DNA of 64,000 nt, from assembly GCF_028275115.1 (NCBI RefSeq), contig NZ_JAQCNH010000005.1:1-64000 (forward strand), written 5' to 3'. Below, one piece after another: positions 53,166-61,810 of this stretch; positions within the stretch are counted from its first letter, which is position 1, and the number at the start of each line of letters is the position of its first letter. The notes beneath the pieces are model-generated. The model was not told the origin of the DNA, did not search any database, and worked only from the letters and a program-made list of their open reading frames with translations. The position numbers were made by a program, and so were the translations under genes. This stretch comes from Halorientalis sp. Lineage in GTDB: Archaea > Halobacteriota > Halobacteria > Halobacteriales > Haloarculaceae.

Positions 53166-53205
53166 GCACACACAGTTTTTATCTGCTACAGTACTTGGAC
53201 ATGGC

Positions 53206-53286
53206 ATGGCGATCCAGGCTGCGTCGACGTTGCAGACCGAGTTTGCGAATCGGATCAACGACCGTCGCTGCCGAGTCCGAGCGTGA
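53206..53286 (+). CDS. Possible short leader ORF before the MDR gene
   Basis: ATG at 53206 opens a 26-residue frame MAIQAASTLQTEF...RVRA ending TGA at 53284-53286, 6 bp before the GTG of the MDR gene. A second ATG at 53201 starts an overlapping frame. A tttttatc element near 53176 places the likely mRNA start near 53201, so a leaderless short ORF is plausible. It could regulate or couple translation of the MDR gene. Evidence is only positional. Confidence 0.35.
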   Translation: MAIQAASTLQTEFANRINDRRCRVRA

Positions 53287-53292
53287 TTGACT

Positions 53293-54297
53293 GTGGATAC
53301 ACGCTCGCTGTACTTCACTGGACCACGTGAGGTGACGGTTCGCGAACGCCCGGTCCCGGACCCCGGGCCCGAGCAGGTCCGGGTCAAGACCGAACGCTCG
53401 GCTATCAGCCCCGGAACGGAGCTGTTGCTCTACCGGGACGAAGTCCCGGCCGACATCGACATCGACGAGACCATCGACGCACTCGACGGGACGCTCTCGT
53501 ACCCGCTGCAGTACGGCTACGCGGCCGTCGGCCGCGTAAGCGAGACCGGCACCAGCGTTGACGACGACTGGGAGGGCCGACGCGTGTTCGCGTTTCACCC
53601 CCACGAGAGTCACTTCCTCGCGTCGCCGTCGGAACTGATTCCGATCGACCAGCCCGCCAAGCGGGCGACACTGCTCGCCAACGCCGAGGCCGCGGTCAAC
53701 TTCGTGATGGACGGCCGCCCGCGGGTCGGTGACCGGGTCGTCGTGTTCGGGCAGGGGGTCGTCGGCCTGCTGACGACCGCCATCCTCGCGGAGTTCCCAC
53801 TCGGCGAACTGGTGGCTGTCGACCCGTACGAACGACGGCGAGAGGTGTCGAAGCAACTCGGTGCGGACGCTGCCGTGCCCGACGCCGCGGCGCTCGAGTC
53901 GGCAGTGGCGACGGAGTACGTCGACGGTGCGGACGTGACCTTCGAGGTGTCGGGCAACCCGGACGCGCTCGACGACGCCATCGACGCGACGGGCTACGCC
54001 GGGCAGGTAATCGTCGGCTCGTGGTACGGCAACAAGCCGGCGACCCTCCACCTCGGCGGAGAGTTCCATCGTAGTCACGTCCGGGTCCGGAGCAGCCAGG
54101 TCAGCCGTATCGACCCGGATCACACCGGTCGCTGGGACAAAGAGCGGCGGCTCTCGCTTGTCCGTGACCTGCTAGCCGACGTCGACGTGTCGGCGCTGGT
54201 CAGCCACGAGTTCCCGGTCGAGCGGGCCAACGACGCCTACGAACTGCTCGACAACGCACCCGAACAGACGCTGGGTGTCGTGTTGACCTACGAGTGA
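53293..54297 (+). CDS. MDR-family dehydrogenase (zinc-alcohol-dehydrogenase-like)
   Basis: This 334-residue protein has the medium-chain dehydrogenase/reductase layout: N-terminal beta domain with RPVPDPGPEQVRVK and ISPGTELLLYRDE, the core GYAAVGRV, and a Rossmann domain with VVVFGQGVVGLLT and LVAVDPYERRRE. The usual catalytic-zinc Cys-x-His pair is not visible, so catalysis may not use zinc. It resembles the BchC/haloarchaeal oxidoreductase subgroup. It begins the transcriptional block ending with the methyltransferase. Substrate unknown; an oxidation of an alcohol in the same pathway is inferred. Start GTG 53293 or TTG 53287. Confidence 0.85.
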   Translation: MDTRSLYFTGPREVTVRERPVPDPGPEQVRVKTERSAISPGTELLLYRDEVPADIDIDETIDALDGTLSYPLQYGYAAVGRVSETGTSVDDDWEGRRVFAFHPHESHFLASPSELIPIDQPAKRATLLANAEAAVNFVMDGRPRVGDRVVVFGQGVVGLLTTAILAEFPLGELVAVDPYERRREVSKQLGADAAVPDAAALESAVATEYVDGADVTFEVSGNPDALDDAIDATGYAGQVIVGSWYGNKPATLHLGGEFHRSHVRVRSSQVSRIDPDHTGRWDKERRLSLVRDLLADVDVSALVSHEFPVERANDAYELLDNAPEQTLGVVLTYE

Positions 54298-54442
54298 CGG
54301 GAGATGTACGCAGCCCCGAACGGGCGAACAAGGAGCACCGGCGACTCGCGAACCGCCGGACGGGCGAACGCTCCGGGGCACGACTCCGGTGTCCCCGCGC
54401 CGGTAGCGGGAGACTTAGGTGGCGACAGTTCGTGGTACCGGT

Positions 54443-54835
54443 ATGTACACAGTCACGGTGCTGGAATCGTTCGTCGCACAGCACTTTCTCACTGTACCGA
54501 ACCCAGGCCCAGAGGGGGAACCACACACTCACCACTACGAGGTCGAACTCACGTTCAGGGGGCCGGAGCTAAACGAGTTCGACTACCTCGTCGACATCGA
54601 CGACGTGGAGGCGGCGATGGACCGACTCCACAGTCGCTACGCCGACACGATGCTCAACGACCTGCCGGAGTTCGAGGACCACAACCCGAGCGTCGAGCGG
54701 TTCGCAGAGGTGGTCTGGGAGCGTGTCACGGACGAGGTAACGGACGAGACGGTCACAGAACTGGCGGTGACCATCTGGGAAGACGAGCAGGCCCACGCGG
54801 CGTACGAGGCGTCGGTCCCATGCGCGTCGGCCTAA
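54443..54835 (+). CDS. 6-pyruvoyl-tetrahydropterin-synthase-fold protein lacking the catalytic Cys
   Basis: This 130-residue PTPS/QueD-fold protein has zinc His residues (H14 in VAQHFL; H28 and H30 in PHTHHYEV). A LNDLPEFEDHNPSVERFA helix carries the NPSxE motif, and VTIWEDEQ carries the conserved C-terminal Glu. The Cys that normally lies just before the second His pair (as in QueD) is absent. It is therefore unlikely to make queuosine or biopterin precursors as usual, and may act on another substrate. The end overlaps the GT start by 16 bp. Confidence 0.83.
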   Translation: MYTVTVLESFVAQHFLTVPNPGPEGEPHTHHYEVELTFRGPELNEFDYLVDIDDVEAAMDRLHSRYADTMLNDLPEFEDHNPSVERFAEVVWERVTDEVTDETVTELAVTIWEDEQAHAAYEASVPCASA

Positions 54836-55890
54836 CTCTGTACGGGAGCCTCGATGGACAGTCGGGCGGGTTCCGGTACGACCGGCGGCTCGTCGAAGGT
54901 CTCCGGGATGCCGGCGACACCGTCGACGTGATCGAACTCCCGCGACGGAAGTACGCGCGCGGCCTGCTCGACAATCTCTCGCCGTCGCTGCAGGACCGTC
55001 TCGCCGTCGACGTGGACGTGATGCTACAGGACGAACTCGCCCACCCGTCGCTCGTTCGGGCGAACCGGGACCTGCCGTACCCGGTCGTCAGCGTCGTCCA
55101 CCACCTGCGGGCCAGCGAAGAGCGCCACCTCGCCGGTCTGTACCGCGCCGTCGAGCGTCGCTACCTCGGCGGCGTCGACGCCGCCGTCTGCAACAGCACC
55201 GCGACCCAGGCGTCCGTGACCGCGACCGGTGGCCCGCCATCGGCCCGGACGGTCGTCGCTCCGCCTGCCGGCGACCGATTCGACCCCGATATCGACGCCG
55301 AGACGATCGCATCGCGGGCTCGCGACGGCCCGCTCAGGATTGCCTTCGTGGGAAACATCGAGCCACGGAAGGGTCTGGACACGCTGGTCGACGGGCTGGC
55401 AGCGGTAGACGAGTCCTGGGAGTTGACAGTGGTCGGGCGGGCAGAGAATCCCTCCTACGTCCGGACCGTCGAGAACCGAATCGCTAGCAGCGGAGCGGGC
55501 AACCGCATCGACCTGCGCGGGCGACTCGCCGACGACGACCTCGCGGCCGTCCTCCGTGACAGTCACGTTCTGGCGATTCCCGCCCGCCACGAAGGGTTCG
55601 GTATCGCCTATCTGGAGGGGATGAGCTTCGGCCTGCCGGCGGTCGCGTCGGCCGCGGGCGGGGCGGTGGACTTGGTGACGCCAGGCGAGACGGGGGCGCT
55701 GGTCGAGCCCGACGACCCGGCTGCCGTGACACGAGCCCTCGGCGCGCTCGCCCGGGACCGCGACCGGCTGGCGCGGATGGGACAGGCGGCGCGTGAGCGA
55801 TACGACTCCCATCCCGATTGGCCCGAGACCACCGCGCGAGTCCGGGCGTTTCTGGCGAACGTGGCCGGCGACGGGGGGGCCGTCGGATGA
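54820..55890 (+). CDS. GT4-family glycosyltransferase
   Basis: This 356-residue GT-B-fold protein has a C-terminal donor-binding domain with FVGNIEPRKGLDTLVDGL, LRGRLADDDLAAVL, and the acidic motif ARHEGFGIAYLEGMSFGLPAVAS typical of GT4 (E-x7-E). The N-terminal domain starts MRVGLTLYGSLDGQSGGFRY. It overlaps the PTPS-like gene by 16 bp and the methyltransferase by 4 bp, strongly implying a joint pathway. Sugar and acceptor are unknown. Confidence 0.92.
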   Translation: MRVGLTLYGSLDGQSGGFRYDRRLVEGLRDAGDTVDVIELPRRKYARGLLDNLSPSLQDRLAVDVDVMLQDELAHPSLVRANRDLPYPVVSVVHHLRASEERHLAGLYRAVERRYLGGVDAAVCNSTATQASVTATGGPPSARTVVAPPAGDRFDPDIDAETIASRARDGPLRIAFVGNIEPRKGLDTLVDGLAAVDESWELTVVGRAENPSYVRTVENRIASSGAGNRIDLRGRLADDDLAAVLRDSHVLAIPARHEGFGIAYLEGMSFGLPAVASAAGGAVDLVTPGETGALVEPDDPAAVTRALGALARDRDRLARMGQAARERYDSHPDWPETTARVRAFLANVAGDGGAVG

Positions 55891-56807
55891 CGGCCGACGA
55901 CTTCCAGCGGTACCTCGACGCGAAGCGGTCCGTCGACGACAGGAGTCTGGACCGGCGGCTCTGGCGGCAACTCGGGACGGCGCTCTCGACGGCGGCCGAC
56001 GACGAGGGACCGTTCCGGCTGCTGGAGGTCGGCGCCGGGGTCGGAACGATGGTCGAGCGGGCCGTCGAGTGGGACCTTCTTCCCGAGGGCCAGGACGTGG
56101 TGTACACCGCGGTGGATGTCCAGACCGAAAACACCGACGCGATTCCCGACCGCCTCGCGGACTGGGCCGACGGCCGCTCCGTCGAGACCACGGAACGGGC
56201 CGGTGGGGTCGACCTCGTCTGGCCGGAGCGGACCGTGGCCGTGGAACCCGTGACGACCGACGCGACGGGGTTCGTCGCCGGCACCGACCGGTCCTGGGAC
56301 CTGCTGGTCGGGATGGCCGTCCTCGACGTGATCGGGCTGGACGAACTGCCGACGCTGCTGTCCGGGCTCGCGCCCGGCGGGCACTGGTATTTTCCGATCA
56401 CCTTCGACGGCGGGACGCGGTTCACGCCGGACCACCCGGCCGACGACGCCGTCGAGCGCGAGTACCACGGCCACATGGACACAAAGGAGGGCGGAGACAG
56501 CCGCGCGGGCCAGCACGCACTGGCGCGGCTCCGGGAGACCGACGAGGCGACGGTCTCTGGCGTCGCGGGGTCTGACTGGGTCGTCTACCCGGACGGGAGC
56601 GGATACCCCGGCGACGAGGCGTACTTCCTGCGGTACGTGCTGGGAACCGTCGAGGAGGCGCTCGGCGAGGTAGACAGGGGCGCGGACCTCGACGACGACA
56701 GCCTCGACGACTGGCTTCGGACGCGCCGCGAGCAGGTCGCGTCCGGGGAGCTAGTGTACGTGACGCACCAACTCGACCTGCTCGGGAGGTGGGCGGGCAG
56801 TGGGTGA
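55887..56807 (+). CDS. Class I SAM-dependent methyltransferase-like protein
   Basis: This 306-residue protein has a SAM-binding motif LLEVGAGVGTMVERAV (about residues 42-60) and a motif II-like VVYTAVDVQ strand. The VVYTAVDV and DLLVGMAVLDVIGLDELPTLL stretches fit the Rossmann fold; the lid and substrate residues are not diagnostic. Its start overlaps the GT end by 4 bp (ATGA). A methyl or related group may be added to the glycosyl product. Substrate unknown. Confidence 0.88.
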   Translation: MTADDFQRYLDAKRSVDDRSLDRRLWRQLGTALSTAADDEGPFRLLEVGAGVGTMVERAVEWDLLPEGQDVVYTAVDVQTENTDAIPDRLADWADGRSVETTERAGGVDLVWPERTVAVEPVTTDATGFVAGTDRSWDLLVGMAVLDVIGLDELPTLLSGLAPGGHWYFPITFDGGTRFTPDHPADDAVEREYHGHMDTKEGGDSRAGQHALARLRETDEATVSGVAGSDWVVYPDGSGYPGDEAYFLRYVLGTVEEALGEVDRGADLDDDSLDDWLRTRREQVASGELVYVTHQLDLLGRWAGSG

Positions 56808-56887
56808 CGCGACCGGCGCTCGGAGTTTTCGGCCGTACCAGCCGTCTTCCAAAGAACAATACTGCTCTGTCACGAACAGCATGTGTC

Positions 56888-57676
56888 GTGACAAATACGC
56901 AGGTTACGCTGATCCAGATCGACAACTACGGGCCCTGGACAGTCACGCCGACACCGCGCCGGGAAGTTGATCTTCAAACAATGCAATCGCGGCTGTATGC
57001 CGACGTGTCACAGCTCGTCGGCAATCGTCAGGGATACGCATTCTTCGGCCGGTTCGACAACATGGTCGCCGTGACCAACGGGCTCGGCGTCGAAGACATC
57101 GCACTGGTACAGGAGTCCATCGGCAACCGATATCCGGTCACCGCGAGCGTGAGCGTCGCGGTGGACGCGTCGCCGGTCGCCGCACTCGGCCGTGCCTCGG
57201 ACCGTCTCCAGGAGGCAGGCAGTGCACAGGACGAAACCCGCAGCGAGATACTCCGCGGCGAGACACTGGCCGAGGCCGAGCGCACGCCAGACGACGTGCA
57301 GATCGCCCACTTCGACGTGAACGACGCCACCGGCAAGTACACGGACAAACTCAACGAGTTCGACACGTTCATTCGGATCGAACAGGGGTACGCAGAGTTG
57401 ATGCGGTACATGCGACAGGCACACGAGTCGCTGTCGTTTTTCGTCGGGGGCGACAACGTCATCGCGGTCTGTGCCGACCTCAACGCCGAGGACTATCAAG
57501 ACGCGATCGACCACGTCAACGAGGCCGTCGACGTCGACCTCAAGGTTGGTGTCGGACAATCGGGCGTCGCCCAGGCCGCCGGAATGGCCGCCAAGCACGC
57601 ACTGGAGGAGTGTCGGGAGGAAGAATCACCGGTCGAATTCGCCGAACCGCCGCGGGTGGCTGTCGACGACGATTAA
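56888..57676 (+). CDS. arfA: GTP cyclohydrolase III (ArfA)
   Basis: GTP cyclohydrolase III opens GTP to 2-amino-5-formylamino-6-ribosylaminopyrimidinone phosphate, the first archaeal step to F420 and riboflavin. The 262-residue protein begins VTNTQVTLIQIDNYGPWT, with the family motifs GRFDNMVAVTNG and SFFVGGDNVIAV, the latter with the metal-binding Asp. The GTG at 56888 is chosen since homologues start here. It follows the putative biosynthetic locus after 80 bp; co-regulation is unknown. It ends convergently with the CinA-like gene by 4 bp. Confidence 0.93.
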   Translation: MTNTQVTLIQIDNYGPWTVTPTPRREVDLQTMQSRLYADVSQLVGNRQGYAFFGRFDNMVAVTNGLGVEDIALVQESIGNRYPVTASVSVAVDASPVAALGRASDRLQEAGSAQDETRSEILRGETLAEAERTPDDVQIAHFDVNDATGKYTDKLNEFDTFIRIEQGYAELMRYMRQAHESLSFFVGGDNVIAVCADLNAEDYQDAIDHVNEAVDVDLKVGVGQSGVAQAAGMAAKHALEECREEESPVEFAEPPRVAVDDD

Positions 57677-58404
57677 CCGTCGTCGGCGGGCTCGTCGTTC
57701 GCGTCGACTTCTGCGGCCAGCCACGCCGCCGCGGTGTCTACCTGGTCGGGGTCGTCACCGGTCACCTTGAGCCGGTTGTGTCCCGCGTCCCGGTCGGGGT
57801 AACAGCCGATGGTTACGTCGAACTTCGCGCCCGCGTCGGTCAGCGCGTCCACGAGATTAGCTTCCGGCTTTTCGGTGTAGAGGAACCGCGAGACGGCGTC
57901 GCCCTCGAACTCGTCTTCGACGGTCTCGAACATCGTCTTCATCTCGTCGGGGATACCCGGGAGAACGTACACGTTCTCGACCACACAACCGGGGGCCAGT
58001 CCCGCGCGGTTGAGCAGGGGGCGACTCCCGGCAGGGACCGTCGCCTCGGCCTCTGCGTCGACTTCGAGGTCGGGATACTCGCCGGCGATGGCTTCGAGCG
58101 TCTCCTCGACGTCGGCCAGCGCCAGGTCGTCCACCGCGAGGTCGCGGTCGAAGGCGTCGGCGACAGCCGCCATCGTCACGTCGTCGGGCGTTCCACCGAG
58201 CCCGCCGGTGACGAGGACGGCGTCGTAGGCCTCGTTGTAGGCCCGTACTCGTTCGGCGATCTCCGCACGCTCGTCGGGCACGACCAGCACGCGCCGGACC
58301 GACACTCCTCGCTCGGCGAGCCTGGCGGCCAGCCACGAGGCGTTCGTATTCACCGTGTCCCCCGCGAGCAACTCGTCTCCAACCGTGACCAGTGCGACCT
58401 GCAC
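57673..58404 (-). CDS. CinA N-terminal domain / molybdopterin-binding-like protein
   Basis: This 243-residue protein has VTVGDELLAGDTVNTNASWLA, typical of the CinA/MoCF N-terminal domain (COG1058), and VLVTGGLGGTPDDVTM with the conserved GGxGxTxDD-like loop. Such proteins bind molybdopterin-like compounds or hydrolyse ADP-ribose (CinA), here without the C-terminal deamidase domain. It is monocistronic and ends in a 4-bp overlap with ArfA. Precise role unknown. Confidence 0.88.
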   Translation of the reverse strand: MQVALVTVGDELLAGDTVNTNASWLAARLAERGVSVRRVLVVPDERAEIAERVRAYNEAYDAVLVTGGLGGTPDDVTMAAVADAFDRDLAVDDLALADVEETLEAIAGEYPDLEVDAEAEATVPAGSRPLLNRAGLAPGCVVENVYVLPGIPDEMKTMFETVEDEFEGDAVSRFLYTEKPEANLVDALTDAGAKFDVTIGCYPDRDAGHNRLKVTGDDPDQVDTAAAWLAAEVDANDEPADDG

Positions 58405-58452
58405 GCGTGGGTAGAAGAGCCCAGGCGCAAAAGGGCTGACGGGGACAGCCCG

Positions 58453-58893
58453 CTAAGGCAGAATCTTGCCGATCATCGGGACGAGCCTATCGTTCACCAG
58501 TGACCCCTGTCGTTCGATAGCCGTCGCCGAGAGCGACCCGAACAGCCGGACGGACTGTGTGGCTGCGAACAACGGGAGCGAGGCCAGCGACGCCGCGGGC
58601 ACGTCGTTGCGCGCGTGGCCAAGCGGCTGGTAATGTGGGTTGACACGGTCGAGCGACACCGACCACCGGTCCCGGAACTCCTTGATCTGGAGGTGCTCGC
58701 CTGGGTTGTCCTCGCGGTGGACCCTGATCGCACCGCCGTGGATCGACCACGGGAAGTTCGACGGCCGGAGTTCGACCGACTCGGGCAGGCCCGGTTCGAC
58801 TGTCTTGGAGACGACGACGCGGTTCTCGTGCCCCACCTGTCGTGCACGGGCCAGCGCCTCCGCCCACCCAGTTGCCTCGTAACGTTCCACCAT
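58453..58893 (-). CDS. Haloarchaeal conserved hypothetical protein
   Basis: This 146-residue protein begins MVERYEATGWAEALARARQVG and has mixed alpha/beta segments (RVVVSKTVEPGLPESVELRP, GAIRVHREDNPGEHLQIKEF) with no catalytic motif I recognise. A hydrophobic C-terminus (SLASLPLFAATQSVRLFGSL) might bind a partner or membrane. It lies between the CinA-like gene and a 310-bp spacer. Function unknown. Confidence 0.72.
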   Translation of the reverse strand: MVERYEATGWAEALARARQVGHENRVVVSKTVEPGLPESVELRPSNFPWSIHGGAIRVHREDNPGEHLQIKEFRDRWSVSLDRVNPHYQPLGHARNDVPAASLASLPLFAATQSVRLFGSLSATAIERQGSLVNDRLVPMIGKILP

Positions 58894-59203
58894 GTGAGAG
58901 GCTTGTCACGAGCAAAGTAAAGCGCTCCGACACCGATCCGGACCGGCCCGTCGGCCCGGTCCCCGGATTCACCGGCCTGCCCGGGCCGCCGTCTTTGAGA
59001 CGAACTGAGACACTCGCTGCTCGCTCCACTCTCGGTGCTGTCTGTGGCGGCAATGTGGATTACCGCGACCAGCACCGGACCGCGGAATCGGCGCGGACCG
59101 GCTGCCTGCGGCCGGAGAAGAATATAAATCTTTGGCTGGTATGCCGGCTCAGAAACCCTTCGCGGGGGGACATGTGGGTCGTGTGTGTAGACAGGGACGA
59201 AAC
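58894..59203. other. Intergenic spacer without a recognised gene
   Basis: The 310-bp spacer between the hypothetical gene and the lipoprotein operon holds GC-rich sequence and one AT-rich tataaatc stretch near 59125-59133, about 70-80 bp before the lipoprotein start. That stretch could be the promoter of the LolA-like gene. No ncRNA fold or coding frame with support was found. Confidence 0.55.
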
Positions 59204-59863
59204 ATGGTATCAGTACTGCGGAGCAGAAACCGACGACGCATGTTAGCTGGCGTCGTCGGCCTCGTATTCGTGACGGCTGGCTGTCTCGGGGCGCCCGGGA
59301 CAGAGGTCGACGATGCTGACGCCGTCGCAGAGCAGGTCGAATCGCGATACGAACGTCTTGAGGGATTCCAGGCGACGATGGTCCAGCGGGTCGCGGTCGA
59401 CAACGAGACCGAAACCACGCGAGCGACCGTCGCCTTCGAGAAAGGTGAGTCCCTCCGCGTCGCCTACGAGACCGGGCCGAAGGCCGGCGAGGTCACCGTG
59501 GTCGAGAACCCCTCGGCGAAACTGTTCTCGGGTGAGCGTGCCGACGCCGACGCCGAACCTGCCGCGCTCTACGGCACGGTCGCCGCCGACTTCGTGCGCG
59601 ACAACGACGTCGTCTTCGAGGGCACCGAGCAACTCGACGGCCGCCCAACGGCGGTCTTCTCGGTCACCCCACCGGACGACGCCACCACGACCCGGCCGGA
59701 GCGCCGCATCTGGGTCGATGTGGAACAGGTCGTTCCTCGCCGCATCGAGTCGACGTGGACCGAAGGCGGACAGCAGGTGAACGAGACGATTCGGTTCGAG
59801 AACGTCTCGCTCGGAGTCCCCGCGACCGACACCGTCACGACCACAGGAGGTGCGACGACATGA
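59204..59863 (+). CDS. LolA-like lipoprotein
   Basis: This 219-residue protein starts MVSVLRSRNRRRMLAGVVGLVF and has a lipobox VTAGC, so it should be a lipid-anchored exported protein. The mature part is a half-barrel beta fold resembling LolA (for example QATMVQRVAVDNETE, VVFEGTEQLDGRPTAVFSV), which in other organisms carries lipids. Its TGA overlaps the SppA ATG (ACATGA). It could escort a lipid or signal at the surface. Annotation of LolA likeness is moderate. Confidence 0.8.
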   Translation: MVSVLRSRNRRRMLAGVVGLVFVTAGCLGAPGTEVDDADAVAEQVESRYERLEGFQATMVQRVAVDNETETTRATVAFEKGESLRVAYETGPKAGEVTVVENPSAKLFSGERADADAEPAALYGTVAADFVRDNDVVFEGTEQLDGRPTAVFSVTPPDDATTTRPERRIWVDVEQVVPRRIESTWTEGGQQVNETIRFENVSLGVPATDTVTTTGGATT

Positions 59864-60747
59864 GTCGTAACCCCGGCCTCCTCGACCGGTTCGGCGGTCC
59901 GGTCGTCGTGTTCGGCGTCGTCGGCCTGCTCGTCGGCGCCGCGCTCGTTCCGTACGCTTGGGGCGCATCGACGAGTCCCGACGGCACCGTCGCCGTCGTC
60001 GAGGTGCACGGAACGATCAACAGCGACACCGCCGCGGCGGCGGTGGACGACCTGCGCGAAGCCAGGCAGAACGAATCCATCCAGGCTGTCGTAGTGGACG
60101 TCAACAGCCGCGGCGGCCTAGCGTCGGTCAGCGAACAGCTGTATCTGGCGGTGAAACAGACCAGCGAGCAGATGCCGGTGACGGTCGCCGTCACCGGGTC
60201 GGCGCTCTCGGGCGGGTACTACGCGAGCGCGGCAGCCGACGAGATATACGTCACTCCGGCCAGTACCGTCGGCAGCATCGGTGTCCGCGGAGTCATTCCC
60301 CCTGCAGGCCCGTCGGACAATCAGATCGTGACCGGTCCCGACAAGGTGACGACCGCGACGCAGGCCGAGGCGCGACAGCGCGTCGAGGCACTCCGGCGCG
60401 CCTTCGTCGGGAGCGTCGACGATGAACGCAATCTCAGCATCTCGACGTCGGAGCTATCCTACGCCAAAGTGTACTCCGGCACCGAAGGAATCGAGATCGG
60501 ACTGGCGGACGAAGTCGGTGGCCTCGACGCCGCCGTCAGCGCGGCCGCGACGGAGGCCGGACTCTCGGACTACGAAACCGTCCGGATGGAGTCACCGACG
60601 CCGAGTCCACTGAGTCAGATCGGCTTGAACGCCTCCGGTGACGCAACTATCGACATCGACACCACTCAGTACTTTATGATACACGGCCAGTTGGACGTCT
60701 CCGGCACTGCGGACAGAACCGAGGTGAGAACGAATGGCACTAACTGA
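59860..60747 (+). CDS. SppA-like signal peptide peptidase (S49)
   Basis: This 295-residue protein has an N-terminal transmembrane helix (VVVFGVVGLLVGAALVPYA) and a S49-like serine peptidase domain. VNSRGG stands for the usual NSPGG strand; the nucleophile Ser lies in ALSGGYYAS, followed by STVGSIGV. A Lys for the dyad may be in TGPDKVTT. It is coupled to both neighbours by overlaps (start 59860; end overlaps DUF4350 by 14 bp), with an aggagg-like ribosome site upstream. Likely cleaves membrane-released peptides. Confidence 0.88.
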   Translation: MSRNPGLLDRFGGPVVVFGVVGLLVGAALVPYAWGASTSPDGTVAVVEVHGTINSDTAAAAVDDLREARQNESIQAVVVDVNSRGGLASVSEQLYLAVKQTSEQMPVTVAVTGSALSGGYYASAAADEIYVTPASTVGSIGVRGVIPPAGPSDNQIVTGPDKVTTATQAEARQRVEALRRAFVGSVDDERNLSISTSELSYAKVYSGTEGIEIGLADEVGGLDAAVSAAATEAGLSDYETVRMESPTPSPLSQIGLNASGDATIDIDTTQYFMIHGQLDVSGTADRTEVRTNGTN

Positions 60748-61801
60748 TCTCCTGAAGGGTATCGGCGTGTTCGCGGTCGTCGTCGTGGTCGTCGTGGCCG
60801 CCACGGCCGCTGCCGGCACACTCCTGTCCGGTTCGTCGACCGACGGCAGCGTCGACGGTCCGGCGTACGACGACCAGTTACTTCCGGCGGCTGTCGAAGA
60901 CGGGGGCACCGTCGGCGTACCCGACGGTGACACGACGAAGACCGTCGTCATCGACAAGAGCCACGGTAACGCGCTCGGCGAGAGCGAAATGCAGCCGTTC
61001 GTGGACGCTCTGGTTCGTGACGGCCACGACGTGCAGTTCTACACCGGTGGCTCCGGCAACGGCTTTTCCGCCGGCGTCTCCGGTGGCTCCTCGGGCTTGA
61101 ACGCGACGCTTCGCTCGGCCGACGCCTTCGTCGTCGCTAACCCCGCCAGCAGCTACACGACCGAGGAGATCAACGGGATAGACGCCTTCGCCGAGGGCGG
61201 CGGCCGCGTCCTCCTGCTCGCGGACCCGGTCGACCCGTCGACCGGCGGCCAGTCCATCGGAATCCCCAATCCTCTCGGTACGAACACCGGCAACACCGTC
61301 ACGCCCGGCCAGCCGACCAACCTCGCCGCGAACTTCGGCGTCTCCTTCGGCGCCGGCTACCTGTTCGACATGACGGACAACGCCAACAACTTCCAGCGGG
61401 TCTACGCACAGCCCAGCGGCGGCTCGCTCACCGAGGGCGTCGACCGACTCGTCTTCGAGGACGCGACGCCGCTGGCGACGAGCGCGGCCGGCACACCGGT
61501 CGCCGAGAGCCAGGACGTCATGCTCTCCTCGACCCGCCGCGGTGCTACCTACACGGTGGCCGCCAGGACCGGTAACGTCGTTACCGTCGGCGACACGAAC
61601 TTCCTCGAACCGTCGAGCGCCACCGTCGCCGACAACGAGGCCTTCCTCACCAACCTCGCCGAGTTCCTCGTCAACGGCGACAAGGAACCAGGCGTCCCGG
61701 AGCCCGCGGGTCCGTCGACCGGCGCCGGCTCCGGCGGATTCGGCGGCCCGACTCAGCCCGGCACCCCGCCCGCGATTCCGGGCAACGGGACCAGCCCGTA
61801 G
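60734..61801 (+). CDS. DUF4350-domain membrane protein
   Basis: This 355-residue protein has an N-terminal transmembrane anchor (IGVFAVVVVVVVAATAAAG) and an extracellular domain of the DUF4350 type: VVIDKSHGNALGESEMQPFV, AFVVANPASSYT and GGGRVLLLADP form the central Rossmann-like strands. The end is a Gly/Pro/Thr-rich tail. It is the last gene of the LolA-SppA-DUF4350 operon. DUF4350 proteins may sense or process glycans or peptides, but no ligand is known. Confidence 0.85.
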   Translation: MALTDLLKGIGVFAVVVVVVVAATAAAGTLLSGSSTDGSVDGPAYDDQLLPAAVEDGGTVGVPDGDTTKTVVIDKSHGNALGESEMQPFVDALVRDGHDVQFYTGGSGNGFSAGVSGGSSGLNATLRSADAFVVANPASSYTTEEINGIDAFAEGGGRVLLLADPVDPSTGGQSIGIPNPLGTNTGNTVTPGQPTNLAANFGVSFGAGYLFDMTDNANNFQRVYAQPSGGSLTEGVDRLVFEDATPLATSAAGTPVAESQDVMLSSTRRGATYTVAARTGNVVTVGDTNFLEPSSATVADNEAFLTNLAEFLVNGDKEPGVPEPAGPSTGAGSGGFGGPTQPGTPPAIPGNGTSP

Positions 61802-61810
61802 CCCGACCAG

